Origin: a virus
Reading direction: 5' to 3' (one strand)
Virus record (IMG/VR): IMGVR_UViG_3300049847_000494
Location: 1 to 64,000 of that record
Length of the DNA: 64,000 nt
In this document: in pieces, positions 50,348-57,620 of the stretch
How positions within the stretch are numbered: the first letter of the stretch is position 1
How the letters are laid out: each line of letters starts with the position of its first letter
The notes under the pieces: generated by a model
The model's database searches: none
What the model was told of the DNA's origin: nothing
What the model saw: only the letters and a program-made list of their open reading frames with translations
Program-made: the position numbers and the translations under genes

Positions 50348-50596
50348 TTAATCATTATTAAGGAATCGAGAAAGCTTATAACGAGGACCAGATACAATAA
50401 AACCATCAGTAGTTTCGTCTGTAATCGAGCAATCAGGGTTTGTACGAAGGAAATTATAAAGATTTTTTGTAACTAATGCAGCTTTTTCGTAAGCTTTATA
50501 ACGATTTCCAACGTAAGACATTGGAAATGTATTTCTAGTTTCAGGTGCAATATACAACACAAAAGTAATGTCAATAATATCAGTATTAGTAGTCAT
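50348..50596 (-). CDS. Unknown small protein, paralogue of the 128-residue protein at 48675
   Basis: An 82-residue protein with the shared core: KAALVTKNLYNFLRTNPDCS, then D..IVSGP. Alpha/beta, no motif. It starts 3 bases downstream of the dCTP deaminase stop. Confidence 0.65.
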   Translation of the reverse strand: MTTNTDIIDITFVLYIAPETRNTFPMSYVGNRYKAYEKAALVTKNLYNFLRTNPDCSITDETTDGFIVSGPRYKLSRFLNND

Positions 50597-50599
50597 AGC

Positions 50600-51154
50600 T
50601 TACTTTCTGTATGTGGTAGGACCTGATTGATGTTGATACCGAGAACCTAACGAAGGTGAACCGTAAGGAACAGCAACAGGTTTAGATAGCTGTATAAACC
50701 TTAATTGAGCAATAGGCATACCAGGGTATAATACTACATCAAAAGGACCTACATTTACAATCTCTAGTGTAATCGTACCATGAAAACCTGGTACAATGCC
50801 ACCACAAGCTACATGAGGTACTAAAAAAGTTCGAGCTAACGTAGATTTACCTTCTAACTCTAGATGTAGATCAGCTGGCAATGTCATGTATTCTACAGTA
50901 GAACCTAACACAGCTTTACCTGAGCGTAAAGTATAACTAGACCCGTTAGGTATGATATCTGTCATGGTATACTTTGTAAAATACTTAGATATGTCAGTAT
51001 ACCGTAAATCAATACTTTTAGGATTGTAGTTATCAGGTATCAAAAGGTCAGCCGCTAAACTACAATCATAAGAAGTAGGTTGTACCTTAGAAGGATCAAA
51101 ATTCTTTATAACAGAAGGACCAATATTAATAATATCAGTATCAGTTAAAAACAT
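50600..51154 (-). CDS. dcd: dCTP deaminase
   Basis: A 184-residue protein of the dUTPase/dCTP deaminase fold. Motifs: QPTSYDCSLA near the N-terminus, EGKSTLAR, HVACGGIVPGFHGTITLEIVN with the catalytic Glu, GMPIAQLRF, and a C-terminal SRYQHQSGPT. It deaminates dCTP to dUTP, feeding dTMP synthesis together with dUTPase. It could also be the bifunctional form; this cannot be told by eye. Confidence 0.9.
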   Translation of the reverse strand: MFLTDTDIINIGPSVIKNFDPSKVQPTSYDCSLAADLLIPDNYNPKSIDLRYTDISKYFTKYTMTDIIPNGSSYTLRSGKAVLGSTVEYMTLPADLHLELEGKSTLARTFLVPHVACGGIVPGFHGTITLEIVNVGPFDVVLYPGMPIAQLRFIQLSKPVAVPYGSPSLGSRYQHQSGPTTYRK

Positions 51155-51169
51155 GGCACACCGTTCGTT

Positions 51170-51514
51170 CTATTTAGATAATTTTATACGGGTTTTTGCT
51201 TTGTATGAACGCATTAAATCACTTGAGTCTAAGCTACCACCTAGTTTTAGGAACTTAAATCTCCATGTGGCATTATGATAATACTGATTAGATAGTATAT
51301 GTGCTAATTCATGTAAGCACAAATTTATGTCACGCATAACCTTACGATCTTTAAAGCAAATCCAGCCTCTAAAATCATCAGAGGCTTGAACATGTGCATG
51401 AGCTAATGTATCTTTAGGTAAAGGCTTATTTTCGACACAGTTATCAACGTATACACCTTGAACATCTGCAACCTGCAGTACTTTAGGTCGTTTTCTATAA
51501 GGTATTACAGGCAT
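51170..51514 (-). CDS. Small HExxH zinc-metallopeptidase-like protein
   Basis: A 114-residue protein. LCLHELAHILS (about residues 66-76) is a HExxH zincin motif, preceded by a strand-rich half. A later His (YYHNATWR) could be the third ligand, which fits an SprT- or WLM-like minimal zincin. Substrate unknown. It starts 3 bases after the preceding phosphoesterase gene. Confidence 0.65.
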   Translation of the reverse strand: MPVIPYRKRPKVLQVADVQGVYVDNCVENKPLPKDTLAHAHVQASDDFRGWICFKDRKVMRDINLCLHELAHILSNQYYHNATWRFKFLKLGGSLDSSDLMRSYKAKTRIKLSK

Positions 51515-51517
51515 AAG

Positions 51518-52306
51518 TTACACGTCTAAAAGTTTCCAAACAGCAGGGTAGTTGTACTCAGCATGTGCTGTATACACACACAAATTATTTAAAGGTTGGT
51601 AAGTAGCTGCATCATGTGTATGACCACAAAATACATTAAATTTAACTGATGGAAAAGTTCCAGCTACATCTAACAACATATCACCAAAAGTCATATTTAC
51701 AAAATAAGGCTGTGCAAAAGGTTCTGAAATTTTACCTTTGTATAAGCTACTTTGTATGTAAGGAGGTACATGCGTAGCAAAATATACATTAGAGTATTGA
51801 TTAGCAGCTAAAGTGAGGTCAGCTTTAGCTTGTACTGCCATCTTCTCAACTACTACTTTACAAGTTTCAGATAGAGAACTTGTGGTTCTAAGAACTAAAT
51901 TTGCGGAAAAATCAGTAAGTATAAAATTAGAATTTTTAGATCCTGCTTTCATATCATAGAAGCCCATATTACCTACCAAACAAGTAGTAGGTGTTATTTC
52001 CTGTACACCAGAAACATCTAAGAAAACAAGATTACTATTAGGCTTTGCAGTTAGATTAACACACATAGCCTTAACTTTAGCAAATGTAGAATAATAAATA
52101 TCATGATTTCCTAAAGTGAAATAAACCTTACCTTTAAAGTTATCGGCAAAACTAGTAAGGTGCATATGCAATCGTTTACTATCAGAAATGTCACCAGTTA
52201 TCATAACAGCATCTGCGCCGTAACTGCTAGTTTGACGAGCAAAAGCTTTGACAGTATCTATAGATACAAAATCAAAATGACAATCTGAAATCCAAGCTAA
52301 TTTCAC
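51518..52306 (-). CDS. Calcineurin-like metallophosphoesterase
   Basis: A 262-residue protein with the full motif series: SDCHFDF, GDISD, LGNHDIYY, ATHVPP and GHTHD. A two-metal phosphoesterase; substrate unknown. It is one of three in the window, of different subtypes. Confidence 0.88.
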   Translation of the reverse strand: MKLAWISDCHFDFVSIDTVKAFARQTSSYGADAVMITGDISDSKRLHMHLTSFADNFKGKVYFTLGNHDIYYSTFAKVKAMCVNLTAKPNSNLVFLDVSGVQEITPTTCLVGNMGFYDMKAGSKNSNFILTDFSANLVLRTTSSLSETCKVVVEKMAVQAKADLTLAANQYSNVYFATHVPPYIQSSLYKGKISEPFAQPYFVNMTFGDMLLDVAGTFPSVKFNVFCGHTHDAATYQPLNNLCVYTAHAEYNYPAVWKLLDV

Positions 52307-52315
52307 TATATTACC

Positions 52316-52639
52316 CTAGTTAAGTCGCTTTTTAGGATCAACATCAGGAAATGTCTTAATATCAAATTCAACCAAATTATCAGTAACTAACTCATCTGTT
52401 GAGTCTTCTTCTAGATCATAGGTATCTTCAATATATCCTAACTCGTCAAGATCTTCAACAAAAGATAGTGTTAGTTCAACTAAATCAGTAACAGCTATAG
52501 AATTACCGTTTTCTATACGTTCAACTAAATGCTTTAGCAGTGCTACAGCATCATCTTTATCTTCCATCAATAGAGCTGTGAGCGTACCATATAAAAGAGA
52601 AATAGTTTCAAGATCCTTTAATGATTCTTTATCTGACAT
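52316..52639 (-). CDS. Unknown acidic helical protein
   Basis: A 107-residue protein, strongly acidic (runs such as LEEDSTDELVTDN) and largely helical. No motif. It lies between a membrane protein gene and the phosphoesterase. Confidence 0.6.
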   Translation of the reverse strand: MSDKESLKDLETISLLYGTLTALLMEDKDDAVALLKHLVERIENGNSIAVTDLVELTLSFVEDLDELGYIEDTYDLEEDSTDELVTDNLVEFDIKTFPDVDPKKRLN

Positions 52640-52655
52640 ATTACTACTTTCTTTG

Positions 52656-53060
52656 TTAATTAGAAACTTCTGTAGTACCTTGACTTTTTAAGTAATTTTT
52701 ATGGCTTTGCGTAGTGATCTCATGACATTCTATAAACATCAAAACTAAATGATAAAAACAAAAAATAACAAAGGCTATAAAAGCTAAAAATAAAGCTATA
52801 TAGCTTAGCAGCAGTATTATGTCAAATACTAAACTTAGAAATGGTATAGAAAGTAGCGTAACTACTAAAAGTAACAAAGCTAATACTTGATGATTCTCAG
52901 TAAAAAGAATATTAACTTTAGAAATACTTAAAGCTACTGTAACGAATATAAAAAGTGACTTTATGGGTATAAGAGTATTATTTATATCTGACGACCAATG
53001 ACTTCTTAGATTAAACTCCCAAGCATTATCCGCTAAATTCCGCCAATCACTGTTAAGCAT
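52656..53060 (-). CDS. Multi-pass membrane protein
   Basis: A 134-residue protein with an aromatic N-terminal 28 residues and three to four hydrophobic helices between about 30 and 115, then a polar tail. Topology would allow a holin or immunity-type protein, but there is no homology evidence. AAGGAG precedes the ATG. Confidence 0.65.
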   Translation of the reverse strand: MLNSDWRNLADNAWEFNLRSHWSSDINNTLIPIKSLFIFVTVALSISKVNILFTENHQVLALLLLVVTLLSIPFLSLVFDIILLLSYIALFLAFIAFVIFCFYHLVLMFIECHEITTQSHKNYLKSQGTTEVSN

Positions 53061-53115
53061 GTTTATCTCCTTGTCTACAGACTAAGCTAGTAGAGGAAGG
53101 AAGTAAACAAGCTAA

Positions 53116-53571
53116 TTACCAATCTTCGTCTTCATTACGTTCGCGCGACTTTTTACGAAATCTATCTCGCCTAGAATTAGGCTCCTTACCTGTAAACATA
53201 TCTTGTTGATATATTGGATAAACTGGCTTGTCTTCTCTTAAAGAGATTCGAGATTTAGCGGCTATAGGAGGATCTACCATAGCTTGTTTGTTATACTTAC
53301 TCTCTACAACAGGTGATTTCTTCCCGGAAGATTTATTCTGAGCTTCGTTTACAGTCAAAGACCTACCATCTAAATAAGCACCATGTAGTGCATTTAGCAA
53401 AGCGATTGAATTAGTAGAGTCAACATCTACAAAACCAAAACCTCTAGATTTATTAGTGGTTTTATCTAAAACTAGGCTAACAGCCTTTGGCTTAAATCCC
53501 TTAGAAGCAAAAAGATTAAAGATAGATTCTTCTGTGGAAGAGAATGATAGATTCCCGACAAATAGGCGCAC
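53116..53571 (-). CDS. RRM-type RNA-binding protein
   Basis: A 151-residue protein. Residues 1-78 are a canonical RNA recognition motif: RNP2 LFVGNL (3-8) and RNP1 SRGFGFVDV (42-50) with both aromatic positions, and the beta-alpha-beta-beta-alpha-beta spacing. The C-terminal half is a basic, Arg/Ser-rich disordered tail ending in an acidic patch. Single-RRM proteins occur in cyanobacteria and some other bacteria as RNA chaperones. In phages they are rare. Likely function: binding phage or host RNA. Confidence 0.9.
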   Translation of the reverse strand: MRLFVGNLSFSSTEESIFNLFASKGFKPKAVSLVLDKTTNKSRGFGFVDVDSTNSIALLNALHGAYLDGRSLTVNEAQNKSSGKKSPVVESKYNKQAMVDPPIAAKSRISLREDKPVYPIYQQDMFTGKEPNSRRDRFRKKSRERNEDEDW

Positions 53572-53584
53572 AACTAAATATCCT

Positions 53585-53752
53585 TTATATTAAATCAACT
53601 TTATTAATAGTATAAAACTCATACTTATAATTTGTAAGCTTTTCTAATGCGTTTTTATAAGCTAGAGCATCATCTTGCTTAAGAAAGACACGTATAGGGT
53701 AAGATTCCCCTCCTGGTATCTTACGACTAATTACATAACATTCAGTCGGCAT
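53585..53752 (-). CDS. Unknown 55-residue protein
   Basis: ATG 53752, overlapping the methyltransferase 3' end by 11 bases, with GGAG ten bases upstream. Sequence MPTECYVISRKIPGG..., then a helix (DDALAYKNALEKLT) and a strand, a plausible small alpha/beta fold. No family recognised. Confidence 0.55.
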   Translation of the reverse strand: MPTECYVISRKIPGGESYPIRVFLKQDDALAYKNALEKLTNYKYEFYTINKVDLI

Positions 53753-54536
53753 TTTCTAAGAACTCCACGTCATTATCTTTGAAACGTAATTTCATAATTT
53801 CAAAAGCTTCTGGATTAGAATCAGCTAAAAGGAAGTTACGACCTGTAGTGAGAGCTGCTGCACCTGTTGTACCACTACCAGCAAAAATGTCAACAACTAA
53901 ACCACCACGTGGACAAGAAGCTCGAATAATACGACTTAAAACATCTAAAGGTTTCTGGGTAGGGTACCCAGTTTTTTCTTTGCTATTAGGTGAAACAATC
54001 GTATGCCACCAGAAATCAGTATCAGGGATATCACTCCAAGCTGACGTAGGAGTCTTGCCTTTAGCAGCTTTTTCAGGACCACATAAGCCAGGTGCTAAAT
54101 AAGGCAATCTATCTGTTTCATCGTAAGAAAAGTAATATTGATTTATATCCTTAACATACACTAAAATGTTGTTGTGTTTGTTAGACCACTTCTTTTTGTT
54201 CCTGGCACCATAATCAAATGCCCAGATAATCTCATTGAGGAAGTTATCTCTACCAAAAACCTGATCAATCATTACCTTAGCGTAATGGACTTCCCGGTAA
54301 TCCAAGTGGCAATAAAAGCTCCCAGTAGGCTTCAGTATACGATGAATTTCCTCCACACGTGGTTGTAGGAACCCAAGGAAATCGCTGAAGGTATCAGGGT
54401 AACTTGGACCATCCTTAGTACGCTTTTGAACTATCTTTGTATTGAATGGCGGATCGACATATATTAAATCGACACTGGCGTCAGTTATATGCTTTAAAAC
54501 AGCTATATTATCAGCTAAATATACTTTGTTTAACAT
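53742..54536 (-). CDS. Beta-class adenine/cytosine-N4 DNA methyltransferase
   Basis: A 264-residue protein. Catalytic motif VDPPFNT (27-33) comes before the SAM motif DIFAGSGTTG, near residues 217-226: the beta-class order of N6-adenine or N4-cytosine methyltransferases. The motif TQKPLD.L.RII is also typical. There is no adjacent restriction gene, so it is probably an orphan protecting phage DNA from host restriction. It overlaps the ATP-grasp gene by 7 bases. Confidence 0.92.
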   Translation of the reverse strand: MLNKVYLADNIAVLKHITDASVDLIYVDPPFNTKIVQKRTKDGPSYPDTFSDFLGFLQPRVEEIHRILKPTGSFYCHLDYREVHYAKVMIDQVFGRDNFLNEIIWAFDYGARNKKKWSNKHNNILVYVKDINQYYFSYDETDRLPYLAPGLCGPEKAAKGKTPTSAWSDIPDTDFWWHTIVSPNSKEKTGYPTQKPLDVLSRIIRASCPRGGLVVDIFAGSGTTGAAALTTGRNFLLADSNPEAFEIMKLRFKDNDVEFLENAD

Positions 54537-55324
54537 AAAACCTCGGTTAAGTTACTATATAGGTCTTCAGCTCGATTACCAGATAAACCTGACATCTGCC
54601 CGTCATTAAGCTCTACAACCTTCCATTTACCATCAGCTGTTTGAGCTACATCTATTACAAAAAAGGGTACATTAGGGGAAACTATTGAGATTACTTCATT
54701 TAACCAGCTTAGTGGTACTTCGGATATATCTGGGATATAAGGTAGATCTTCAGAAAAAGCATCCCAGTAGAAGCCACCTGTGAGGATTTGACCATGACAT
54801 ACAAAATATCTAAATTCCTTAGTAATAGGTAGACCTGTCAGGGTCGTACCTAAACGGTATAGCTCCTCATAGCGTCTAATGTAGATATGCTGTGTACCTA
54901 CAAGCGAGTCTTGTTGTAGGGCTACATGTACTTTTACAGCGTCTTCCCAAGTTTCGGCGTACATTTTAGTTAGAAACTGGTTTTTCAGGCTATTGGTAGC
55001 ACCTTTTAGTATAAAAGGTGCTTCAGACTTAGGTACCTGATCAAGTGAATACCAAGTTTGGAAAGTAAAGTTTTCTAAATCGGAATAATAGTTACCTAAA
55101 TCTGCAACATAGTTATGTTCGCTAACAGAATTAATAAGCTTAGAGTTGTTAAAGGTAATATCAGTAAAAACTTCTTGATAAAAGGGTAGCACAGAATACC
55201 TACCAATAACCAAAGAGTTAGGTGGTATTCTACTTCTAGAGGTGTAAGCTGGAAAGCTAGCCTTAATTGCCTCTATCTCAAAGCTTTCAAGCTCTGAGGG
55301 TCGATATAATATAATAGGTTTCAA
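54530..55324 (-). CDS. ATP-grasp domain protein
   Basis: A 264-residue protein starting at TTG 55324, which overlaps the TGA of the upstream small ORF. C-terminal motifs FVIDVAQTADGKWKVVELNDGQ fit the metal/ATP-binding strand of ATP-grasp ligases of the short phage/bacterial type. A Lys-containing strand (FILKGA.NSLKN) and EFRYFV precede it. ATP-grasp enzymes join a carboxylate to an amine or thiol via acyl-phosphate. The substrate here is unknown; it may modify a protein or small molecule. Confidence 0.75.
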   Translation of the reverse strand: MKPIILYRPSELESFEIEAIKASFPAYTSRSRIPPNSLVIGRYSVLPFYQEVFTDITFNNSKLINSVSEHNYVADLGNYYSDLENFTFQTWYSLDQVPKSEAPFILKGATNSLKNQFLTKMYAETWEDAVKVHVALQQDSLVGTQHIYIRRYEELYRLGTTLTGLPITKEFRYFVCHGQILTGGFYWDAFSEDLPYIPDISEVPLSWLNEVISIVSPNVPFFVIDVAQTADGKWKVVELNDGQMSGLSGNRAEDLYSNLTEVLC

Positions 55325-55422
55325 ATCGTTGTGCCTCGCAACTTAGCTAAATATTTAGTAGCATTAATAGCCGTAACAGGGAGATTCACAGAAATTGTAA
55401 CAAAATCATATACTTCTGGCAT
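55321..55422 (-). CDS. 33-residue ORF coupled to the ATP-grasp gene
   Basis: ATG 55422 to TGA 55321, the stop overlapping the TTG start of the ATP-grasp gene (TTGA). A weak GAG lies nine bases upstream of ATG. The sequence starts MPEVYDFVTISVN and ends KLRGTTI. It could be a leader peptide controlling the TTG gene by coupling, or a small substrate peptide; neither is shown. Confidence 0.45.
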   Translation of the reverse strand: MPEVYDFVTISVNLPVTAINATKYLAKLRGTTI

Positions 55423-55436
55423 AGTTTAAGTCTCAA

Positions 55437-55802
55437 TTAAAGATTAGATTTACCATCGGGTGTATTGTAGCCTAAAAATCCTATGATTACATTCTGCACA
55501 AGAGCATCAGGATCAAATTCCATCTCTTTACCATTCATGGTACTAGCTTTAATTGCATATTGCAATACTTTTCTAATACCATCTTCGTACCTTTTACGAT
55601 CAGGATCTGATGTTCCTGTTTGGAATAGGATAGGAGGCTCACCACGATCCTCGTAGACCCAATGATCCTCCGGTAAAGGCAAAGTACCTGTGAAAAAACC
55701 ACTACCATCAGGCAGCTTAGTTACCTTTGAAAATATAAAGTTTGGCTTTCGGTGCTCAGCACACGTCCAATCTTCAGCACAATCACAGTCTTCTCCAGTC
55801 AT
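55437..55802 (-). CDS. Unknown Cys-containing protein
   Basis: A 121-residue protein. The N-terminus (DCDCAEDWTCAEH) could bind a metal. The rest is mixed with many Pro/Gly turns. It overlaps the phosphoesterase gene upstream by 4 bases. No family recognised. Confidence 0.6.
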   Translation of the reverse strand: MTGEDCDCAEDWTCAEHRKPNFIFSKVTKLPDGSGFFTGTLPLPEDHWVYEDRGEPPILFQTGTSDPDRKRYEDGIRKVLQYAIKASTMNGKEMEFDPDALVQNVIIGFLGYNTPDGKSNL

Positions 55803-56398
55803 TCACCACCACCTTTCTGAGCCTTTTTAACCAGTTTAGTTACTTCTTCAATAGGTGCTGGGTAGTAATCCCAAGCATCTACACCCACATGGACAGTATT
55901 TTTACTTGTTAACTTTACAGTATCGTGTGTATGACCATGAACAATTACTGTGCCATTTCTGGGTGGTCGTTTATCTTGGTGACGCATATCCTGGGAATAA
56001 CCTGCAAAAGGGTAATGTGAGTAATAAACAGGTATACCATCTATACTTGATTTAAAGTATTTAGGATAAATATCTAAAAATCCCATTTCTTTAAATTGAG
56101 CATCTTTAAACGATTTATCATGATTTCCCCTAAGTAGGTACTTTTGACCATTAAGGGATTGGGTTATTTCTTTAGCTACCAGAAAAGGTAAGAAAAAGCA
56201 ATCCCCTAAGAAAAGGACCTTGTCATTAGGACCTACTAAGGCATTGTACCTATTGATAAGCTCCTCTTCCATATGTGTTATATGGGTAAAAGGTCTGTTA
56301 GAATAGGTTATGATCGATTTATGTCCAAAATGAGTATCAGAATATAAATAAGAAAAATCAATATTTTGAGATATAATCAAGTTTATTATACCTTTCAC
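55799..56398 (-). CDS. Calcineurin-like phosphoesterase (small phage type)
   Basis: A 199-residue protein: YSDTHFGHKSI, LGDCFF, RGNHDKS, YSHYPF and HGHTHD, all metal-binding motifs in order. It resembles the short metallophosphoesterases common in phages. The start overlaps the 3' end of the homing endonuclease gene by 41 bases. This fits insertion of the endonuclease gene just upstream, with the native start kept or slightly changed. Confidence 0.85.
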   Translation of the reverse strand: MKGIINLIISQNIDFSYLYSDTHFGHKSIITYSNRPFTHITHMEEELINRYNALVGPNDKVLFLGDCFFLPFLVAKEITQSLNGQKYLLRGNHDKSFKDAQFKEMGFLDIYPKYFKSSIDGIPVYYSHYPFAGYSQDMRHQDKRPPRNGTVIVHGHTHDTVKLTSKNTVHVGVDAWDYYPAPIEEVTKLVKKAQKGGGE

Positions 56399-57314
56399 CT
56401 TTCATATATCTAGAGATTAATTTCAAGCAAATATCGTGCTCCTCCCAACTATTTTGATAGTATTTTATGTCATGAAAAAGTTCTTCTAAGGTTTTATTAC
56501 TACTTTTACTAAATATTTTTCTAATATTGTCACTGTGGGACATAATTGTCCTATTAGCAGGATGACGTAATATTTCAGGAAATACACCTACTTTAAAACC
56601 ATCCCATCTTGAATAAGAATGATCTCTAACAACACCTTTACTATTTGTATCTTTATTAAAAACACCTAATTTAGGTAATATTTCAGGAAATACACCTACT
56701 TTAAAACCATCCCATCTTGAATAAGAATGATCTCTAACAACACCTTTACTATTTGTATCTTTATTAAAAACACCTAATTTAGGTAATTTTTCTAGCTGTT
56801 CTTTGTCTGTAACTAAATCAAACATTTTAGAAATCCAGTTTGCTAATTTAAAATATAACTTATATTCATCTTGATCTATAAGTGGAATCCAATATCCAGA
56901 GGCTTCCATTTTTAGTCTATACTCTTTTTTATAACTATCAGTAAATTTCGCAGCAGAGGCTTTACCAATAATAGCCTTCATGTCATCACTATGAGGAGTA
57001 CCTTTTCTACCTATATTAGCTTTTGACATTTTGGCTCTAGACTCTGCAGACATTACTTTGCCTCTATGAAAATCCCCTATAGCATCTCTCCTCTCTTTTG
57101 TCATATGCGAGGATGTTCTCAAACTACCAGCAATTTTCTGCTCCTCTGTCCACTTATTCCCCAAATTTGGATTATTTTCGCCTTTAAGAGATTCTTTATA
57201 AGACAAACCTTTACATGCATTACTACAAAATATTCTGGGTCTTAGTAGGTGTTTATAGCGCTCAACTATAGTATTACATACGATACAAGCTACTTTAACT
57301 TTAATTTTAGGCAT
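56358..57314 (-). CDS. NUMOD3-type homing endonuclease with internal tandem duplication
   Basis: A 318-residue protein. N-terminal zinc-finger-like cysteines (CIVC...CSNACKG), then NUMOD3-type DNA-binding repeats (GENNPNLGNKWTEEQKI, then SAESRAKMSKANIGRKG), then a nuclease segment with RDHSYSR..GF..GVFPEIL and HPANRTIMSH. A 36-residue unit with LPKLGVFNKD and RDHSYSRWDGF is present twice in tandem, identical in DNA, so the likely catalytic RDH is doubled. It is a free-standing mobile gene; the duplication may reduce or alter activity. A 28-bp palindrome lies just upstream. Confidence 0.85.
   Translation of the reverse strand: MPKIKVKVACIVCNTIVERYKHLLRPRIFCSNACKGLSYKESLKGENNPNLGNKWTEEQKIAGSLRTSSHMTKERRDAIGDFHRGKVMSAESRAKMSKANIGRKGTPHSDDMKAIIGKASAAKFTDSYKKEYRLKMEASGYWIPLIDQDEYKLYFKLANWISKMFDLVTDKEQLEKLPKLGVFNKDTNSKGVVRDHSYSRWDGFKVGVFPEILPKLGVFNKDTNSKGVVRDHSYSRWDGFKVGVFPEILRHPANRTIMSHSDNIRKIFSKSSNKTLEELFHDIKYYQNSWEEHDICLKLISRYMKGERYNKLDYISKY
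56567..56782 (-). repeat. Perfect 108-bp tandem duplication in the homing endonuclease gene
   Basis: Two identical 108-base units (56567-56674 and 56675-56782), in frame, adding 36 residues. No difference between copies was seen, indicating a recent event or an assembly artefact. Confidence 0.93.
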
Positions 57315-57319
57315 GATAT

Positions 57320-57347
57320 ATTAGTAATAATAATTATTATTACTAAT
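57320..57347. promoter_or_regulatory. 28-bp perfect palindrome upstream of the homing endonuclease gene
   Basis: ATTAGTAATAATAA followed by its exact reverse complement, centred at 57333/57334, starting 6 bases from the endonuclease ATG. It may be an operator, a hairpin that sequesters the start of the mRNA, or a boundary mark of the inserted gene. Confidence 0.7.
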
Positions 57348-57382
57348 GTGCCTCAATGGGGGTCCGATATTAAAAATTATAA

Positions 57383-57574
57383 TTAGTCATACTCACGAGG
57401 ATCTGTTAGTAGAGGCTTAAAAGCTAACAAATCATTACCATTGACCCATAAATAATTAGCGGATTTAAAAGCTAACTTATTTAAGGAATCTAATGTATGC
57501 GTATTACCTTGTAAATCAGTATCACCAACAGATAACAAAGCGATTACAATATAAGGATTAGATTTTTTGACCAT
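57383..57574 (-). CDS. Unknown 63-residue protein
   Basis: ATG 57574. The N-terminal strand (NPYIVIALLSVGDTDL) and a C-terminal helix suggest a small alpha/beta fold. No motif. It lies between the sigma-like gene and the endonuclease insertion. Confidence 0.55.
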   Translation of the reverse strand: MVKKSNPYIVIALLSVGDTDLQGNTHTLDSLNKLAFKSANYLWVNGNDLLAFKPLLTDPREYD

Positions 57575-57620
57575 TTATTTACGCGCCATGCTTTTGACCT
57601 AATTTACAATTATTTGTATC

